Shown here: one piece after another, positions 44,171 through 55,752 of the stretch | Numbering within the stretch: the stretch's first letter is position 1 | Layout of the letters: the number at the start of each line of letters is the position of its first letter | NCBI RefSeq assembly: GCF_016097555.1 | Contig: NC_054702.1 | Coordinates: 110,585,014-110,649,013, forward strand | Direction: 5' to 3' | Length of the DNA: 64,000 bases | Source of the DNA: Gigantopelta aegis | Taxonomy: Eukaryota; Mollusca; Gastropoda; Neomphalida; Peltospiridae | Program-made: the position numbers and the translations under genes | The notes under the pieces: model-generated | Seen by the model: only the letters and a program-made list of their open reading frames with translations | Told to the model about the DNA's origin: nothing | The model's database searches: none

Positions 44171-44332
44171 ACAATGGGACCTGTCTACACTGGACCTTGC
44201 TGGGGACCTAAATAGTCTGATCCTGTGTTTAAAAGGTCACATTTAAAATTAGGTAAATTTGGAATTGTAAAAGTTGGCTGATTTTGACAGGATTCCGGTT
44301 TTTTAGGGTCTGGTTTAGACAGGTTTCACAAT
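44171..44332. mobile_element. MITE, same family as 8783 and 9572
   Basis: The left end is CAATGGGACCTGTCTACACT. The right end GGTCTGGTTTAGACAGGTTT, then CACAATA, is its inverted counterpart. It is ~162 bp and non-coding. Confidence 0.75.
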
Positions 44333-45954
44333 ACATGTAAAAGTGTCCTTGCTACAAATGAGGAAAACTGTGATTACTCCATTAGACATCTAATAGCCAT
44401 TGAATAAACAATATGTTGAGGTCTCACAATTAGATATGTTTTATTTAAAAGTCACTTGATTTCCCTCTACACTACAGTACACATAACTGCATAACAAAGT
44501 ATGTTTTAAAAATTCAAAACCAGTGTAATAGAGATACCTGGCTTTTTGACGTGCCTTGACGACAACAGATTTAATCCTTATTGTGAGGAAAATCCTTCTA
44601 GTTTATTGTCAAGGAGAGATATGAAAAAACCCTGATGCAGTGAGATTATGGGACATCCGACTGGAGATATTGAAGGAGAAGTTTAGTTTCTACTGATAAA
44701 GTCAGGGAGACACGCTGCAGATAACTTGATACCTGTGAGCCTTTCCCCTGGATTGATTTGACCCAGTCTGTTGGATAACAAAGCACATAATCGTGTAAGT
44801 GTGGATTTTAACAATGAAGCCACTGTGGTGGGTCAAAGCTTTTCTTTTCCTGGGTGGATAAGATTGTTAACTTTGCTGTACAACTGCTGGATGGTGAAGC
44901 AGCAATATTTGTAATTTGGCAGTGATACACAAACCCAGCAAAAGCCAGTTGGTGGCAACTGGATAATAGTAAGCAGTGGAGACCAGCAGATCTTTTATTA
45001 TTCACCACTCACAAAATATCAGAGAAATTTTTTTTGCAACCAGCAATAAAATGTTTAGAGTAGTGTCCACCATTCACAAAAACTAAAATACAGACCGACA
45101 TGAAGAGGAGTGATTAATTAATTGATACCCTAAATAAGATATTACAATATTTATATCATGTAAATTTATTCACATGCTAAGGAGAGTTACGAATGACTCT
45201 CTCTAAAACTGACACAACAGCAAACTGTAGACAGAATGCAATTGAATAGTATGCTGCTGCTGACAATATGCATGTTTGAACATATATTTTGGTTGAGATC
45301 ATCAATTATTTCTTTCTTCAACTGATGCTCCATGACTAAAAAATATAACAATGGCTGATTTATTATATATGCCATCCTAGCTCTATATACCAACTTGGCT
45401 TTTCACATCTTTAACAAATAGGTATACCAAACCAATTTCTGTAGCTACAGTGTTAATGATGTATTTTTGCCGTAGCAGTGTTGATAATATTATGGTAATC
45501 ATGACTATTTTAGTGTAATTATTTCTGTGCTGATGATTACAACACGGTTGACCCATGTTGTACAAATTGACCATCGCACCTCCTTAGCTGAGTCAATGTT
45601 TCGCACTTTGTCTGGTAAGTTCCAGGTACAGGGTGATATATTACTGTCTCTTTATGGCCAGGGCTTTATTTAGATAGCAATCCGGCCACGTATTACATCC
45701 GGTGTCATTTGCTCTACTTTAGTATCTTATAAAGCCATTATTTACGAGTGCTTTTGTCAGCGGGACATAAACTTGGAGAAAGATTAATGTTCTCGTATAG
45801 AGTTATTGTTTATTACAATAGCTCAGGTATATCCGTTTAATTATCAGGTAGTGATTTTACAATGTGGTGTATACGTTTATATAGATCTGCCTTTATTCTT
45901 CTCTTGAAATAAACTTGTTCATGTTGAGACACCAAATATAATTGTTGTAATTTA

Positions 45955-45992
45955 ACGTGCTGAGGTGTCACTAAACATTCCTTTCTTTTATT
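45955..45992 (+). mobile_element. SINE 3' tail fragment (GTGCTGAGGTGTC type)
   Basis: CGTGCTGAGGTGTCACTAAA and CATTCCTTTC: a solitary tail of the family also seen at the end of 53648-53970. Confidence 0.6.
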
Positions 45993-46847
45993 TGTCCATC
46001 ATTTCTTTTACCAGCCTGTATGTATCGAAATACTTTGTGATTTACACAAAATTAGAATTTTTAGATTTGTAAGTTCATCAGAAGATAATTTGAATTGGCT
46101 CAATATGATTAATTCCATTCTTAATGTGATCAAGTAATTGTGCGTGCAGCTTGATGAACCATAGGAGTAGCTGTTAATGCACTGAACATATTTACTTTTC
46201 TTCAGCAAACATGTCTAGCATTGTAATCAGTTAAGAAAAAGAGCTTATTTAAATGTAATTATCAAGAGTTGAAGACACATGTAATTGTAACTGTGTTGGA
46301 AAATGTTCAGTAGTCCATGGATTCCTGATTCTACATCATCCATTAAATCACCCAGTCTTAAGCTGGTTAGTTTCCTGATTCTACATCATCCATTAAATCA
46401 CCCAGTCTTAAGCTGGTTAGTCTTCTGATTCTACATCATCCATTAAATCACCCAGTATTAAGCTGGTTAGTCTCCAAACTACAAAACAAATGTTCAGTAG
46501 TCCATGGATTCCTGATTCTACATCATTCATTAAATCACCCAGTCTTAAGCTGGTTAGTCTCCTGATTCTACATCATCCATTAAATCACCCAGTCTTAAAG
46601 TGCTGTTCCAGATGTATGATGTATTGAGCTATATCAATCAAGATATTAGTTAATATGATTAGAAAATTAAAAAAAAAAATGTAAACAAATTATATAACGG
46701 TATATTTTCCATTTAAAAATATTCCCCTGAAAAACAGAACCAGCTGAATTCGTTTTGGGAATTTCCGTAAGATTTGATCCGTGACGTCACGAAGGGAACT
46801 CCTTTCGATAGTCAGCGCCATTATTCATTGCTTCTTTTGTGTTTATT

Positions 46848-47130
46848 ATGGTTAAACGGCGTGTTGTTGGCGGCTGTAGCAAAACAAAAGCCGATAAATT
46901 TAGTCTTCACGCATTTCCTAGTAATGTTGCTGTGAATAATCTGTGTGTAAATTTGATTAAAACAACGTGAAAATACTGGACAGGAAGAAAATGCCGGAGA
47001 CCGTTGACTGCAGGCACTTTAGTTTCGATTCGTCCGAACTGGCTTGTCGGCTTAAGCGAGATATGGGAATACCATGTGTTATGGCTTTTAAAAAAAGATG
47101 CCGTACCAACAATTTTTCTGCGACACAAAA
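46848..47130 (+). pseudogene. Broken THAP-domain transposase start
   Basis: ATG at 46848 opens MVKRRVVGGCSKTKADKFSL then HAFPSN and reaches TGA at 46968 after 40 codons. Another frame continues with DCRHFSFDSSELACRLKRD, the Cys-x2-His-Phe half of the zinc finger. A third frame gives KKDAVPTIF, the THAP C-terminal signature. So one THAP C2CH domain is spread over three frames, and the expected first Cys is Arg (MVKRR). No DDE catalytic region is recognisable in the rest of the element. Confidence 0.75.
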
Positions 47131-47359
47131 CAAATGACAACAGCCGATGCCATCCACACCGAAACGACTTTGGGGTGCATATCGTCAATGTCCCAAATTG
47201 CGTTATGCTTTCAACTCCGGTCAGTTTGTTTTTTCATGCACGGTTCGTGCAATCATCGAGATCCGATTTGTTGTCGTTTGCATCTCGTTCATTTGTGAGA
47301 TTTTTCTTTACAGTTCGAAAACATTAAAATAATAAAGTACAAACAAGTAAGTATCTATA

Positions 47360-47964
47360 GCCTAGTCCGTCCCATCCTACAAAAATGTAGGGTTTTTTTG
47401 TAAAAAAAAAGAAAGAAAAAGAAGCTAATTTTGTATGCATCTTAGAAAACAATCGGCTCAGAAATAAATGACTTGTAAATTCCATAGTATGAAAAAAGGC
47501 GTTCCCTGTAAAACAGACTATAAATACATTAAATTAATTTTACTATACCTTCCCACAAAGAAAACCTTTTTTCATACTATGGAATGTGCTATAAGTTATT
47601 TATTTCTGAGCAGACTGTTTTCACAACTGCACACAAAAAAATAGTATTGTTTTGTTATTTCCAAAACACTTTTACTTTTTTTTTTTACGTCAAACTAAAC
47701 TGAAATTATTCGCACAAAAATATCTTCATGGATGGGACGGACTAAAAGTCGTTTTTGTTTATTTCTTAAAATTAAAATAAGTTATTTATTTCTGAGCAGA
47801 CTGTTTTCACAACTACACACAAAAAATAGTATTGTTTTGTTATTTCCAAAAAACTTACCTTTTTTTTTTACATCAAACTAAACTGAAATTGTTCATAAAA
47901 ACCCCTATCTTCATAGAGGGATGGGGACGGACTAAAAGTCGTTTTTGTTTATTTCTTAAAATTA
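47360..47964. repeat. Nested palindrome plus 186-bp tandem duplication
   Basis: TAGTCCGTCCCATCC at 47363 pairs with GGATGGGACGGACTA at about 47730. ATTCCATAGTATGAAAAAAGG at 47479 pairs with its inverse at about 47565, giving arms >100 bp. The right arm is then repeated: AAGTTATTTATTTCTGAGCA at 47593 and 47779. It lies inside the Kolobok-like element. Confidence 0.8.
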
Positions 47965-48772
47965 CCGATATCGGGTCCACTCGACTCGTAGAATTCAAGA
48001 GTTATTTATCGTCTTCTCTACTACATCACAAGTATTAGAACATACAGTGTAGCAAAATAATTCGCACCAAAAGCTAAAGAACAAACCAAGAATAAAAGTT
48101 GTAAATTAGTGGTAAGCTGTCTCCACGACCATTTTCATCGTCATCTGTCAGGCCGGTGGTTCATCGGAAGATGTTCCAGGTTCAAACTGATAAGGCATTA
48201 TTTTTTTGTGTTGCACAAATATTAGTCCAGTCATCATTACTACACTATTCATCATCGAAAGAAGAATCGCATGATCAATGAGCTTGGCAGTCGCTGTCGG
48301 TCCCACTTTCGCTTGCGCTGAAAGTCGTCTCGTGGTAGGTTTCTGTGAAGCGCGTTCCCTTCATGACGTCATGGCTATTTACAGGCAAATGTTTTTACCG
48401 AGAATTTTACTCGGTCGTTTCCGGCAGTGTTCTACGGGAGTGATGTTTTAATACTTTTATGGGGCATTTTCGTAATTATTGATTTACATATCGGTGTAAA
48501 ATATTATTGCAATGAATTAAGAAAGCATTTAATTGTTGAATTTGAAATTTTAGTGTATGGTCTGGCACAGCACTTTAAGCTGGTTAGTCTTCTGATTCTA
48601 CATCATCCATTAAATCACCCAGTCTTAAGCTGGTTAGTCTCCTGATTCTACATCATCCATTAAATCACCCAGTCTTAAGCTGGTTAGTTTCCAAACTACA
48701 AAACAAATGAATTGTCTCTTAAATTATTTAAAGGCACTGACCTTAGTTATTAGGCACTATTGGACACTATTA

Positions 48773-48811
48773 GGCACTGTTAGGCACTATTAGGCACTAT
48801 TAGGCACTGTA
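48773..48811 (+). repeat. Short tandem repeat (TATTAGGCAC)n
   Basis: Four to five near-perfect 10-bp units around 48753-48811. Confidence 0.85.
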
Positions 48812-49321
48812 AAATACGTTTAGCTTTTAATAAAAAAATGTTTACTGTTAAAGCACACATTATTTACAATTTCTTGCTTAAATGATTAATGTTGGCAAAT
48901 CCATTGGGAATATGGTCATCATTGTGTTTGCAGAAAGTCTAAATGCATTTTATGGTGGGGGGTAGGTGGGGGGAGGTGCACGTATCCCTTGGGAGCTGGG
49001 GTCAGTGACTTTAATTTCCACATCAATACTTTGTTTTATATATTATTAATTTATATAGAATGGTACACCAGCTATCAGTTATTGACAAACTAGACTACAG
49101 AGGCCAATTAATCTTGTTTCAGTTAATTAGATATGTACATCTGATGCTGTGTTTTAAGGCTGGTCTCACCTCACAGTTAATCATATTAGTGCTATAAAGT
49201 CTTGTTTATTAATGAGCTGCGGATGGATCACACAACATGGCGATTATCATGACAAGATGATGATTGAAATGGTATTCAATATGACTAAGTGGTAATTATT
49301 AATTAGATATTACTGGTGGTG

Positions 49322-49445
49322 ATGGAACGGAAGACGTGCTTAGCGGTAGAATACTTGTTAGAGGTCCATTTGATTTCAGGATTGAGCGCCCTTGATGGAC
49401 TCACAGGCTATTTCTTGTATTGGCTTTTACTCAATCACTGGTATA
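49322..49445 (+). mobile_element. Degenerate SINE head
   Basis: A box-A-like GCTTAGCGGTAGAATACTTG and GACTCACAGGCTATTTCTTG follow the order of the head and early core of the copy at 60649, but with many changes. Confidence 0.5.
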
Positions 49446-50965
49446 TTATGTAATGTTTTTAAATATATGCATTTATCAAACAACCTTTCAGATTTGTTTT
49501 TTTCTGAATTTCTTATCTTTTTTTTTCTTCAATTTAAAAAATGTTCATAATTTATAGAAGTTGAAAATCAAGTAGAAAGCCTGACACAGTGATGACTGAT
49601 ATTAATCATGTTTGTGTGGTCTACTAACAAGACTGGTTTCAAATTTCACATTATCGTGTTCAGAGTTGCACCGCGTGTGATCACTGATACCGGGCTACTA
49701 ATCACACCTGTGCATTTGAAATGTAACAACACCAGACACATCACACCTGTACACAGTATTTCAGAATATACTCAAATATTAATATCTCTTATTGCCTGAT
49801 CTCCATTCCTAAAATATTCTTGTATTTGTTACACTTTACATTCCCATAATTTTGTTTTGTGAGAAATGCACAATTAAATAAATGGGCAGCCCCCTGTAAT
49901 TAAGGAAATGTCCACAGGGAAAAAATATGTTGTTGAAATAAATGAGAATGTAGGCCAAGGAAAACAATGCTGTGGGGAATTGCAGGGGTTGAATGGGACA
50001 CAATTCATAACATATTCTAATTTTTAGTCATCCATAATTTTGAGTTGGTAATTTAAAAAACCCCGCCTAGGATTTAATAATCCAAAATATCAACTTATTT
50101 TAAATTAGATTCAGTAATTGTGCACAATCATGGTTTAGTAATCAGTTGTTGTAATTTAATCATTTGAAATTATGATTTATAATAATGAAAAATTTGTGCT
50201 AGTAACTAGGCTACATACAATGTGGTGTAACTGAATATTCAGTTGTGGTTTGAGAAAGATTAGCATAGTAATCTTGTTGATATTATCTGATGTGAGCACA
50301 ACACAGTGGAGATCTCCTCTGTCAGTGAGATTCACTTTGAAAGCCTGGCACACTTACCCTGGGATTTGTATCACGGTTAGGACTACAGCCTGATATGATG
50401 GACAGATTGATAGCTAGCATTTTGGGCTTTCTTCAAACCGTGGTAATCGGTCGAATCCATCACTTTGGTAACACAGTATTATCTCAGATTATCTTGCAAT
50501 TTGAGACAACAAGATTTATTATTACTAATCTCATATACATGCAACTCCATTATATTAAACAAATAAAACCTGCAAAGTTAAATATTAATTTTACGATTTG
50601 AGCAGTGTAAAAAATGGGTTTATAAAACTAAAAGTTAATTTTTAAAAATAAATATAACTACATTAATAATTAATTGTACATAACAGATTTTGCTAAACAA
50701 ATTTTAATCATTGAAATATTAAATACTTTTAATAATTAAATACATGCATTGAAATAGCAGCTGTGATGCATCTGTTGTGGATACAAAGTTCTGTTCATGA
50801 GCAACACCAAATTAATTTATAGTAAGGTTGACCAATTTTTTTGTGTGAAGAATGTACAAAAAAAAGAAGCTTGTTATAAATGTGCAAGTCTGTTTGACAT
50901 TTAGTAGGATGGCTATTTTGACAGTTGTGGGGCATGCACTCGTGAATGTCGGTCAAACCAGACAA

Positions 50966-51232
50966 GTATGAAGGTAACATAACAAACACAGGCATAACAT
51001 GAACGTATGAAGGTAACATAACAAACACAGGCATAACATGAACGTATGAAGGTAACATAACAAACACAGGCATAACATGAACGTATGAAGGTAACATAAC
51101 AAACACAGGCAGAACATGAACGTATGAAGGTAACATAACAAACACAGGCATAACATGAACGTATGAAGGTAACATAACAAACACAGGCAGAACATGAAGG
51201 TAACATAACAAACAAAGGCAGAACATGAACGG
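50966..51232 (-). repeat. 39-bp minisatellite, ~6.5 copies
   Basis: The unit is GTATGAAGGTAACATAACAA followed by ACACAGGCATAACATGAAC. Two units carry GGCAGAAC, and the last copies are shortened. The 39-bp length makes spurious open frames with a 13-residue period. Confidence 0.95.
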
Positions 51233-52672
51233 AGTTGTACTATGGTTGAGTGCAGTATTTTCATGTTAATTTGAAATACAGTACTGACAGTTTTCTGAAG
51301 CAAATGAGGGTCCCAAAGATTCAAGACTTCATGTGACTTTTACCATTAATGTATATTTGTCTACATGTAGATCACTCAGAGGACCTCAAGAAAGACCAGT
51401 CAACTTGTAGTGACTGTGTTTACTCAAAAAAAAAAAATACATGTATTGACCTACATGTATTTCTTTCATACATGTATACATTATTTGCTTCATTGAATCG
51501 GTTAAAAAAAATAATCATTTTCTTTTTAAGGCGAGCAAATATATAACACTTGTAAAAACATTTTCACCTCTGAACTGTTTACAAAAAAAAAAATTGATAC
51601 TTTGAGACATTGTTTGCCATCTTTTTATTTTTGGCACTGCAAAACAAATACAATGGATTCGATATATTGCAGTTGATGTTTTCTTATGGCTGGTAACCGT
51701 GATCCGTGTTTACCAATATGCATGTTGGAGTTGGGGTCTGAAAGCTTAACAAACAAGACACACGTCTGCCGATTCTGGGGTAGTTTTCTCAGTTATTTTT
51801 CACAATTGAGCGTGTGCAGTGTATGAATGGAGGCCGGATGTGTGTTGTGAGTGAATGGAATCAATTTTTTTATCCCGCTGTCCTTTCAGGGAAGTGTCAT
51901 TCACTTGTAGATTGGAAGCGGCAGGTACTTCATTCTCCTCTGGGCAACAGCTGGTGAAAATATCATGAGTCTTTATCCCCTATTAGGAGTATTGATTTTA
52001 TATTGAGGGGATTACAAGGCCTTCATGGTGAACAATGGGTTTGTCGAAATCACTAGCATGTAGCAGGGTTGCCAAGTATAGAATTGTTAGGAATGGATGT
52101 GCATGATTTTGGTTTATTAAATATCTCAATTTTTGTCTCACCTTTTTGAAGTCGAAGTGCTAAATTTAGGATTTAAGTCTCTCATGGTGATGGTGTCAAC
52201 TTTCGTGTTTAAATCAATATTATTTTTGCATTTAGATCATTGAAACTGGTGTATGGCTGCATCTATGGATTTTCACCTCATTGTATATTAATACAATAAT
52301 GAAAAATTTATAAACATTTTAATTATATGTTTTTAGACAGAACTTGTTTAATCACAAATTATTTATACTTTTCTTTAGTTTTTTGGGGGTGTGGAGGTAG
52401 GAGCGTTAACATACATTGAGATGAACATTCATGAGGACAGCTATGACTTAGACATGATGGGTCCACAGGAATAACCTATGATGTCCATACAGATAGTCAG
52501 TATTATAACGGTTGGTCGAAGTCACAATGACACACTAAATTAAAAAATTATGATTATGGTAGGCCATTAAAAGTAGTTGGTAAATTATGCTATCTTAGGC
52601 ATAAATATTCCGTGATTGCGGAGTTGCAAATGTTAAAATTAAAATATATCATCTTAAATTTTTCCAATTAGT

Positions 52673-53335
52673 AGCAAGGGATCTTTTATATGCTCGATCC
52701 CACAGACAGGATAGCACACACCACAGCCTTTCAGGGCTAGCTCTGGGTAAGTAGAAAGTTTCACCGAATTATCTATTATTAGACTTTAAAATTGTAAAAA
52801 GCCAGTATTTTCTGACAAAATAGCAATTATTGCATTTTTTTTTTGCAAAATTAAAATAAAATTTATAAATTGTTTTTAAACTTTGCAATTGGTGAATTTA
52901 GCGAGTGCCAGAGCTAGCCCTGCCTTTGATATACCAGTCATGGTGCACTGGCTGGAATAAGAAATAGCTCCATGGGTCCACTGGTGGGGATCGATCCTAG
53001 ACCGACCGTGCATCAGGTTAGCACTTTACCACTGGGCTAAATCCCACCCATTGGCTGGGATGAGAAATAGCTCAATGGGTCCACTGGTGGGGATCGATCC
53101 TAGACCGACCATGCATCAGGTTAGCACTTTACCACTGGGCTAAATCCCACCCATTGGCTGGGATGAGAAATAGCTCAATGGGTCCACTGGTGGGGATCGA
53201 TCCTAGACCGACCGTGCATCAGGTTAGCACTTTACCACTGGGCTAAATCCCACCCACTGGCTGGGATGAGAAATAGCTCCATGGGCTCACCCACGAGGAT
53301 CGACTTAGACCATCTACACATCCATTGTGCTGTGT
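52673..53335 (-). mobile_element. Antisense SINE with tandemly amplified head
   Basis: Core GTAGCAAGGGATCTTTTATA through TGGTGCACTGGCTGG is followed by the inverted head (GGATCGATCCTAGACCGACC, GCACTTTACCACTGGGCTAA). The head is then repeated with a 103-bp period: TGGCTGGGATGAGAAATAG at about 53052, 53155 and 53258. The core is also interrupted by a MITE (52728-52917). Confidence 0.9.
52728..52917. mobile_element. MITE inserted in a SINE
   Basis: The left end is CAGGGCTAGCTCTGG and the right end CCAGAGCTAGCCCTG, a perfect 15-bp inverted pair. CCTTT on each side is a 5-bp duplication of the SINE's own GGCCTTTGAT. CAGGG ends suggest hAT. The 5' half of another copy starts at about 59658 (CAGGACTTGCTCTGGGTGAG). 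Confidence 0.88.
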
Positions 53336-53647
53336 CCCGCCGTTTCCAAATACATATTGAAGGACAAGATGCTTACTCATCGTATTCCATGCTTTGAAGA
53401 ATGGTCATGTGATACTGGGTGATGTGGACAGTCGCTGGCAGATGAAAAAAGAAACCACCTGCTATTAACACAAAAGTTGTCAGCTCTTAACTGCCCATTG
53501 AGGATAAAATATATATGATTTGGTCAGATGTTGCCACCCGATATTGCTTTCTTTCACGCATGATACAAGTAGTGAATACATCACTGTGGCTATAAGCTGA
53601 CCATGTACTACAAATGGACCATTGTTAAGAATAAGTGAATAATTCAG

Positions 53648-53970
53648 ATGGGATGTACCTCGATAGTAGAATGCTCACCTCAGATGAGATGGGTTGTAAG
53701 GTTGATTACAAATTTGGTGGACCCATCAGGTTTTTCCCATTCCGGCTAGTGCTCCCATGAGTGGTGCACCAAAATGATAGGGTATGTGCATGTCATGTCA
53801 TGTCATAGGGTTTTACGTGCACATTCAGAACAAGCTGTTGTAGCGCACGCCTATCGTGGGCACAAGACAGGACAGGAAAGGGTATGTGCTATAGGAAAGT
53901 GTATTTATAGTACAGTGCTAACCTGCGGTGATGTGTTTTTCGTGCTGGGGTGTCATTAAACATTAATTCA
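53648..53970 (+). mobile_element. SINE interrupted by a short element
   Basis: A degenerate head (GATGGGATGTACCTCGATAG) and core (GGTGGACCCATCAGGTTTTT) are interrupted at GGGTATGTGC and resume with GGGTATGTGCTATAGG. It ends in the TTTTCGTGCTGGGGTGTCAT tail. Confidence 0.7.
53789..53880 (+). repeat. Short element with target duplication inside a SINE
   Basis: ATGTCATGTCATGTCATAGG, then TTTTACGTGCACATTCAGAA and GACAGGACAGGAAA. It is bounded by AGGGTATGTGC on both sides and shares its body with 29350-29450. Confidence 0.75.
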
Positions 53971-54157
53971 TCATCATTACTATCACCCTCATTGTATGTA
54001 TCCCTGCCAGCAATAACTTTTATCAAAGGATTTGGTATGTGCTGTCTTGGCTATGGGAAAGTATATAAAAAGATAACATACTGTAATTTGGTAAAATAAA
54101 CTTCTGTGGCAAAAACAAATAGCTTTAGTTATAAATAAGGTGCTGTTTATCAGACAT

Positions 54158-54478
54158 TTGTTTCTGGGGCGAGACATTGCCCAGTGGTAAAGCTCTCACG
54201 TAATGCACAGTTGGTCTGAGATTGATCCCTGTTGGTGGACCCATCATACAGTTTCTTGTTCCAGACAGTGCACCATGACTGGTATATCAAAGACAGTGGT
54301 ATGTGCTATCCTGTTTGTGGGATGGTACATATAAAAGATCCCTTGCTACTAATGGAAAAATGTAGTGGGTTTCCTCTTTGAGACTATTTGTCAAAATTAC
54401 CAAATGTTTGACATGGCCATTGATTAGTAAATCAATGTGCTCTAGTAATGTCATTAAACAAAACAAATTTTAACTTCT
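54158..54478 (+). mobile_element. tRNA-derived SINE, nearly full length
   Basis: The head is GGGGCGAGACATTGCCCAGT with GGTAAAGCTC, box-B-like GGTCTGAGATTGATCCC, and core GGGATGGTACATATAAAAGA. The tail is TGTGCTCTAGTAATGTCATT with AAACAAAACAAA. Confidence 0.9.
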
Positions 54479-55277
54479 TTCGTTTTCTTTTTAAATGATT
54501 TGTTATTTTTTAATTAGCATACTTGGCAGTTTATCCTTTTTGATCATAATCTACCAATTATTTCAACTATTATAGTGCAAGTGCTTTCTTTTTAGTTAGC
54601 TTATTAACTGCTATGTGCTGCTATATTTTATTTTAAGTAGAAAAGTTCTGATCATGCAATTTTAATTCTGCACACATACTCATTGGGAACCAGCTTTAAA
54701 TAGGAAACAGTGAACACACCTTTGGAAACACTAAATGGGGACAACCGTATCAGTTTTATGTACCTGAGAATTCTGTCTGTCGTACACACTCCCTCGGTGA
54801 CAGTTAAGTTTGGCAGGGGATAGCAACTCTGGAATTTCCGCTGTGATATTCAGCACAATGCAGTGGGTCCAGGTGAGCAGTGTGCTGTTCACACCTGTTG
54901 ATTGTGCTGATAAGACGCGATGGTCCCGACAACTGGGTCATGTCGAGAGCTGGGCAAACTGAGTCTGCTGGAGTCCGGGCAGGACAATGTCATTGATCTT
55001 ATCTTGGCAGAGACCTTCATGTTGACAGAGAAAAAATGTTAACACCAGTTTACAGGAAGAGTAGTTAGGCAACTTGGGTATTTTTAGAAAACATGAAAAA
55101 GTAACGAGAAACTCGTCAAGTTTGATATATTTAGTACGATCATGATCTTGGTGAGAAATTTTGTATTTTGAGAAAGTAATTTACTATTCTTTAGCCAATT
55201 ATGTATGTATAATATTATGTAGATTAGAGAGACCAATCATTTTGTTTTGAATGCGTTTACCGGCTGAAAATAAAGAA

Positions 55278-55279
<2 letters not shown>

Positions 55280-55315
<36 letters not shown>
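55280..55315. repeat. (ATT)n microsatellite
   Basis: About ten ATT units directly upstream of an antisense SINE. Confidence 0.93.
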
Positions 55316-55321
55316 AGAAGG

Positions 55322-55585
55322 AAGGAAATGTTTTATTTAACAACACACTCAACATATTTTATTTACGGTTATATGGCATTGGACTTGTGGTTGAAGACCA
55401 CACAGACATTGAGAGAGGAAACCTGCTGTCACCACTTCATGGGCTACTTTTTTCGATTAGCAGCAAGGGATCTTTTATATACACCATCCCACAGACAGGA
55501 TAGTACACACCATGGCCTTTGTTACACCAGTTGTGGAGCACTGGCTGGAATGAGAAATAGCTCAATGGCCCCACCGACGAGAATT
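55322..55585 (-). mobile_element. Antisense SINE, 5'-truncated, with TSD
   Basis: It begins GAAATGTTTTATTTAACAAC (the inverted tail) and runs to CAATGGCCCCACCGACGAG. ATTATTAACTAGA occurs on both sides, a ~13-bp target duplication. Same tail subtype as 29726 and 31295. Confidence 0.9.
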
Positions 55586-55694
55586 ATTAACTAGAGTGCT
55601 TTCATCTCTACAATTATGTTGAATTAAAATAATTTTAAAAATCTGCACACCCCCTTCATCTCTACAATTATGTTGAATTAAAATAATTTTAAAA

Positions 55695-55752
55695 ACCTGC
55701 ACACCCCCCCCACCCCCCCACCCCCCCACACCCCCACCCCCCCAAAAAAAAA
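55695..55752. repeat. C-rich (CCCCCAC)n tract
   Basis: CACCCCCCCCACCCCCCC and similar words followed by a short A run. The preceding ~50 bp (TCTCTACAATTATGTTGAAT) is a direct duplicate of 55594-55642. Confidence 0.9.

Larger units (their letters stand above)
46599..48574 (+). mobile_element. Kolobok-like DNA transposon, TTAA target duplication
   Basis: TTAA flanks it at 46595-46598 and 48575-48578, and the empty site (CAGTCTTAAGCTGG) is visible in neighbouring satellite units. The ends are AGTGCTGTTCCAGA and, inverted, AGTGCTGTGCCAGA. A second inverted match, TGACGTCACGAAGGGAAC against TGACGTCATGAAGGGAAC, lies ~180-200 bp inside each end, so the arms are long. It carries a THAP-domain remnant. 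TTAA targets together with THAP-bearing transposases are known for the Kolobok superfamily; piggyBac also uses TTAA but has different ends and no THAP. Confidence 0.78.
46300..48695 (+). repeat. 50-bp minisatellite split by a transposon
   Basis: The unit is CCTGATTCTACATCATCCAT followed by TAAATCACCCAGTCTTAAGC and TGGTTAGTCT. Five copies lie at 46320-46594, two more at 48579-48695. A 187-bp higher-order period is marked by TGTTCAGTAGTCCATGGATT at about 46304 and 46491. The element at 46599-48574 interrupts one unit exactly at its TTAA. Confidence 0.93.

Noticed and set aside
46599-48574. piggyBac assignment
   Set aside because: TTAA target only; the ends do not start with CCC, and a THAP remnant fits Kolobok instead.
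50795-51324. Minus-strand frames with Cys/Leu-rich repeats resembling membrane segments
   Set aside because: Generated by the 39-bp minisatellite; all three frames are open with the same periodicity.
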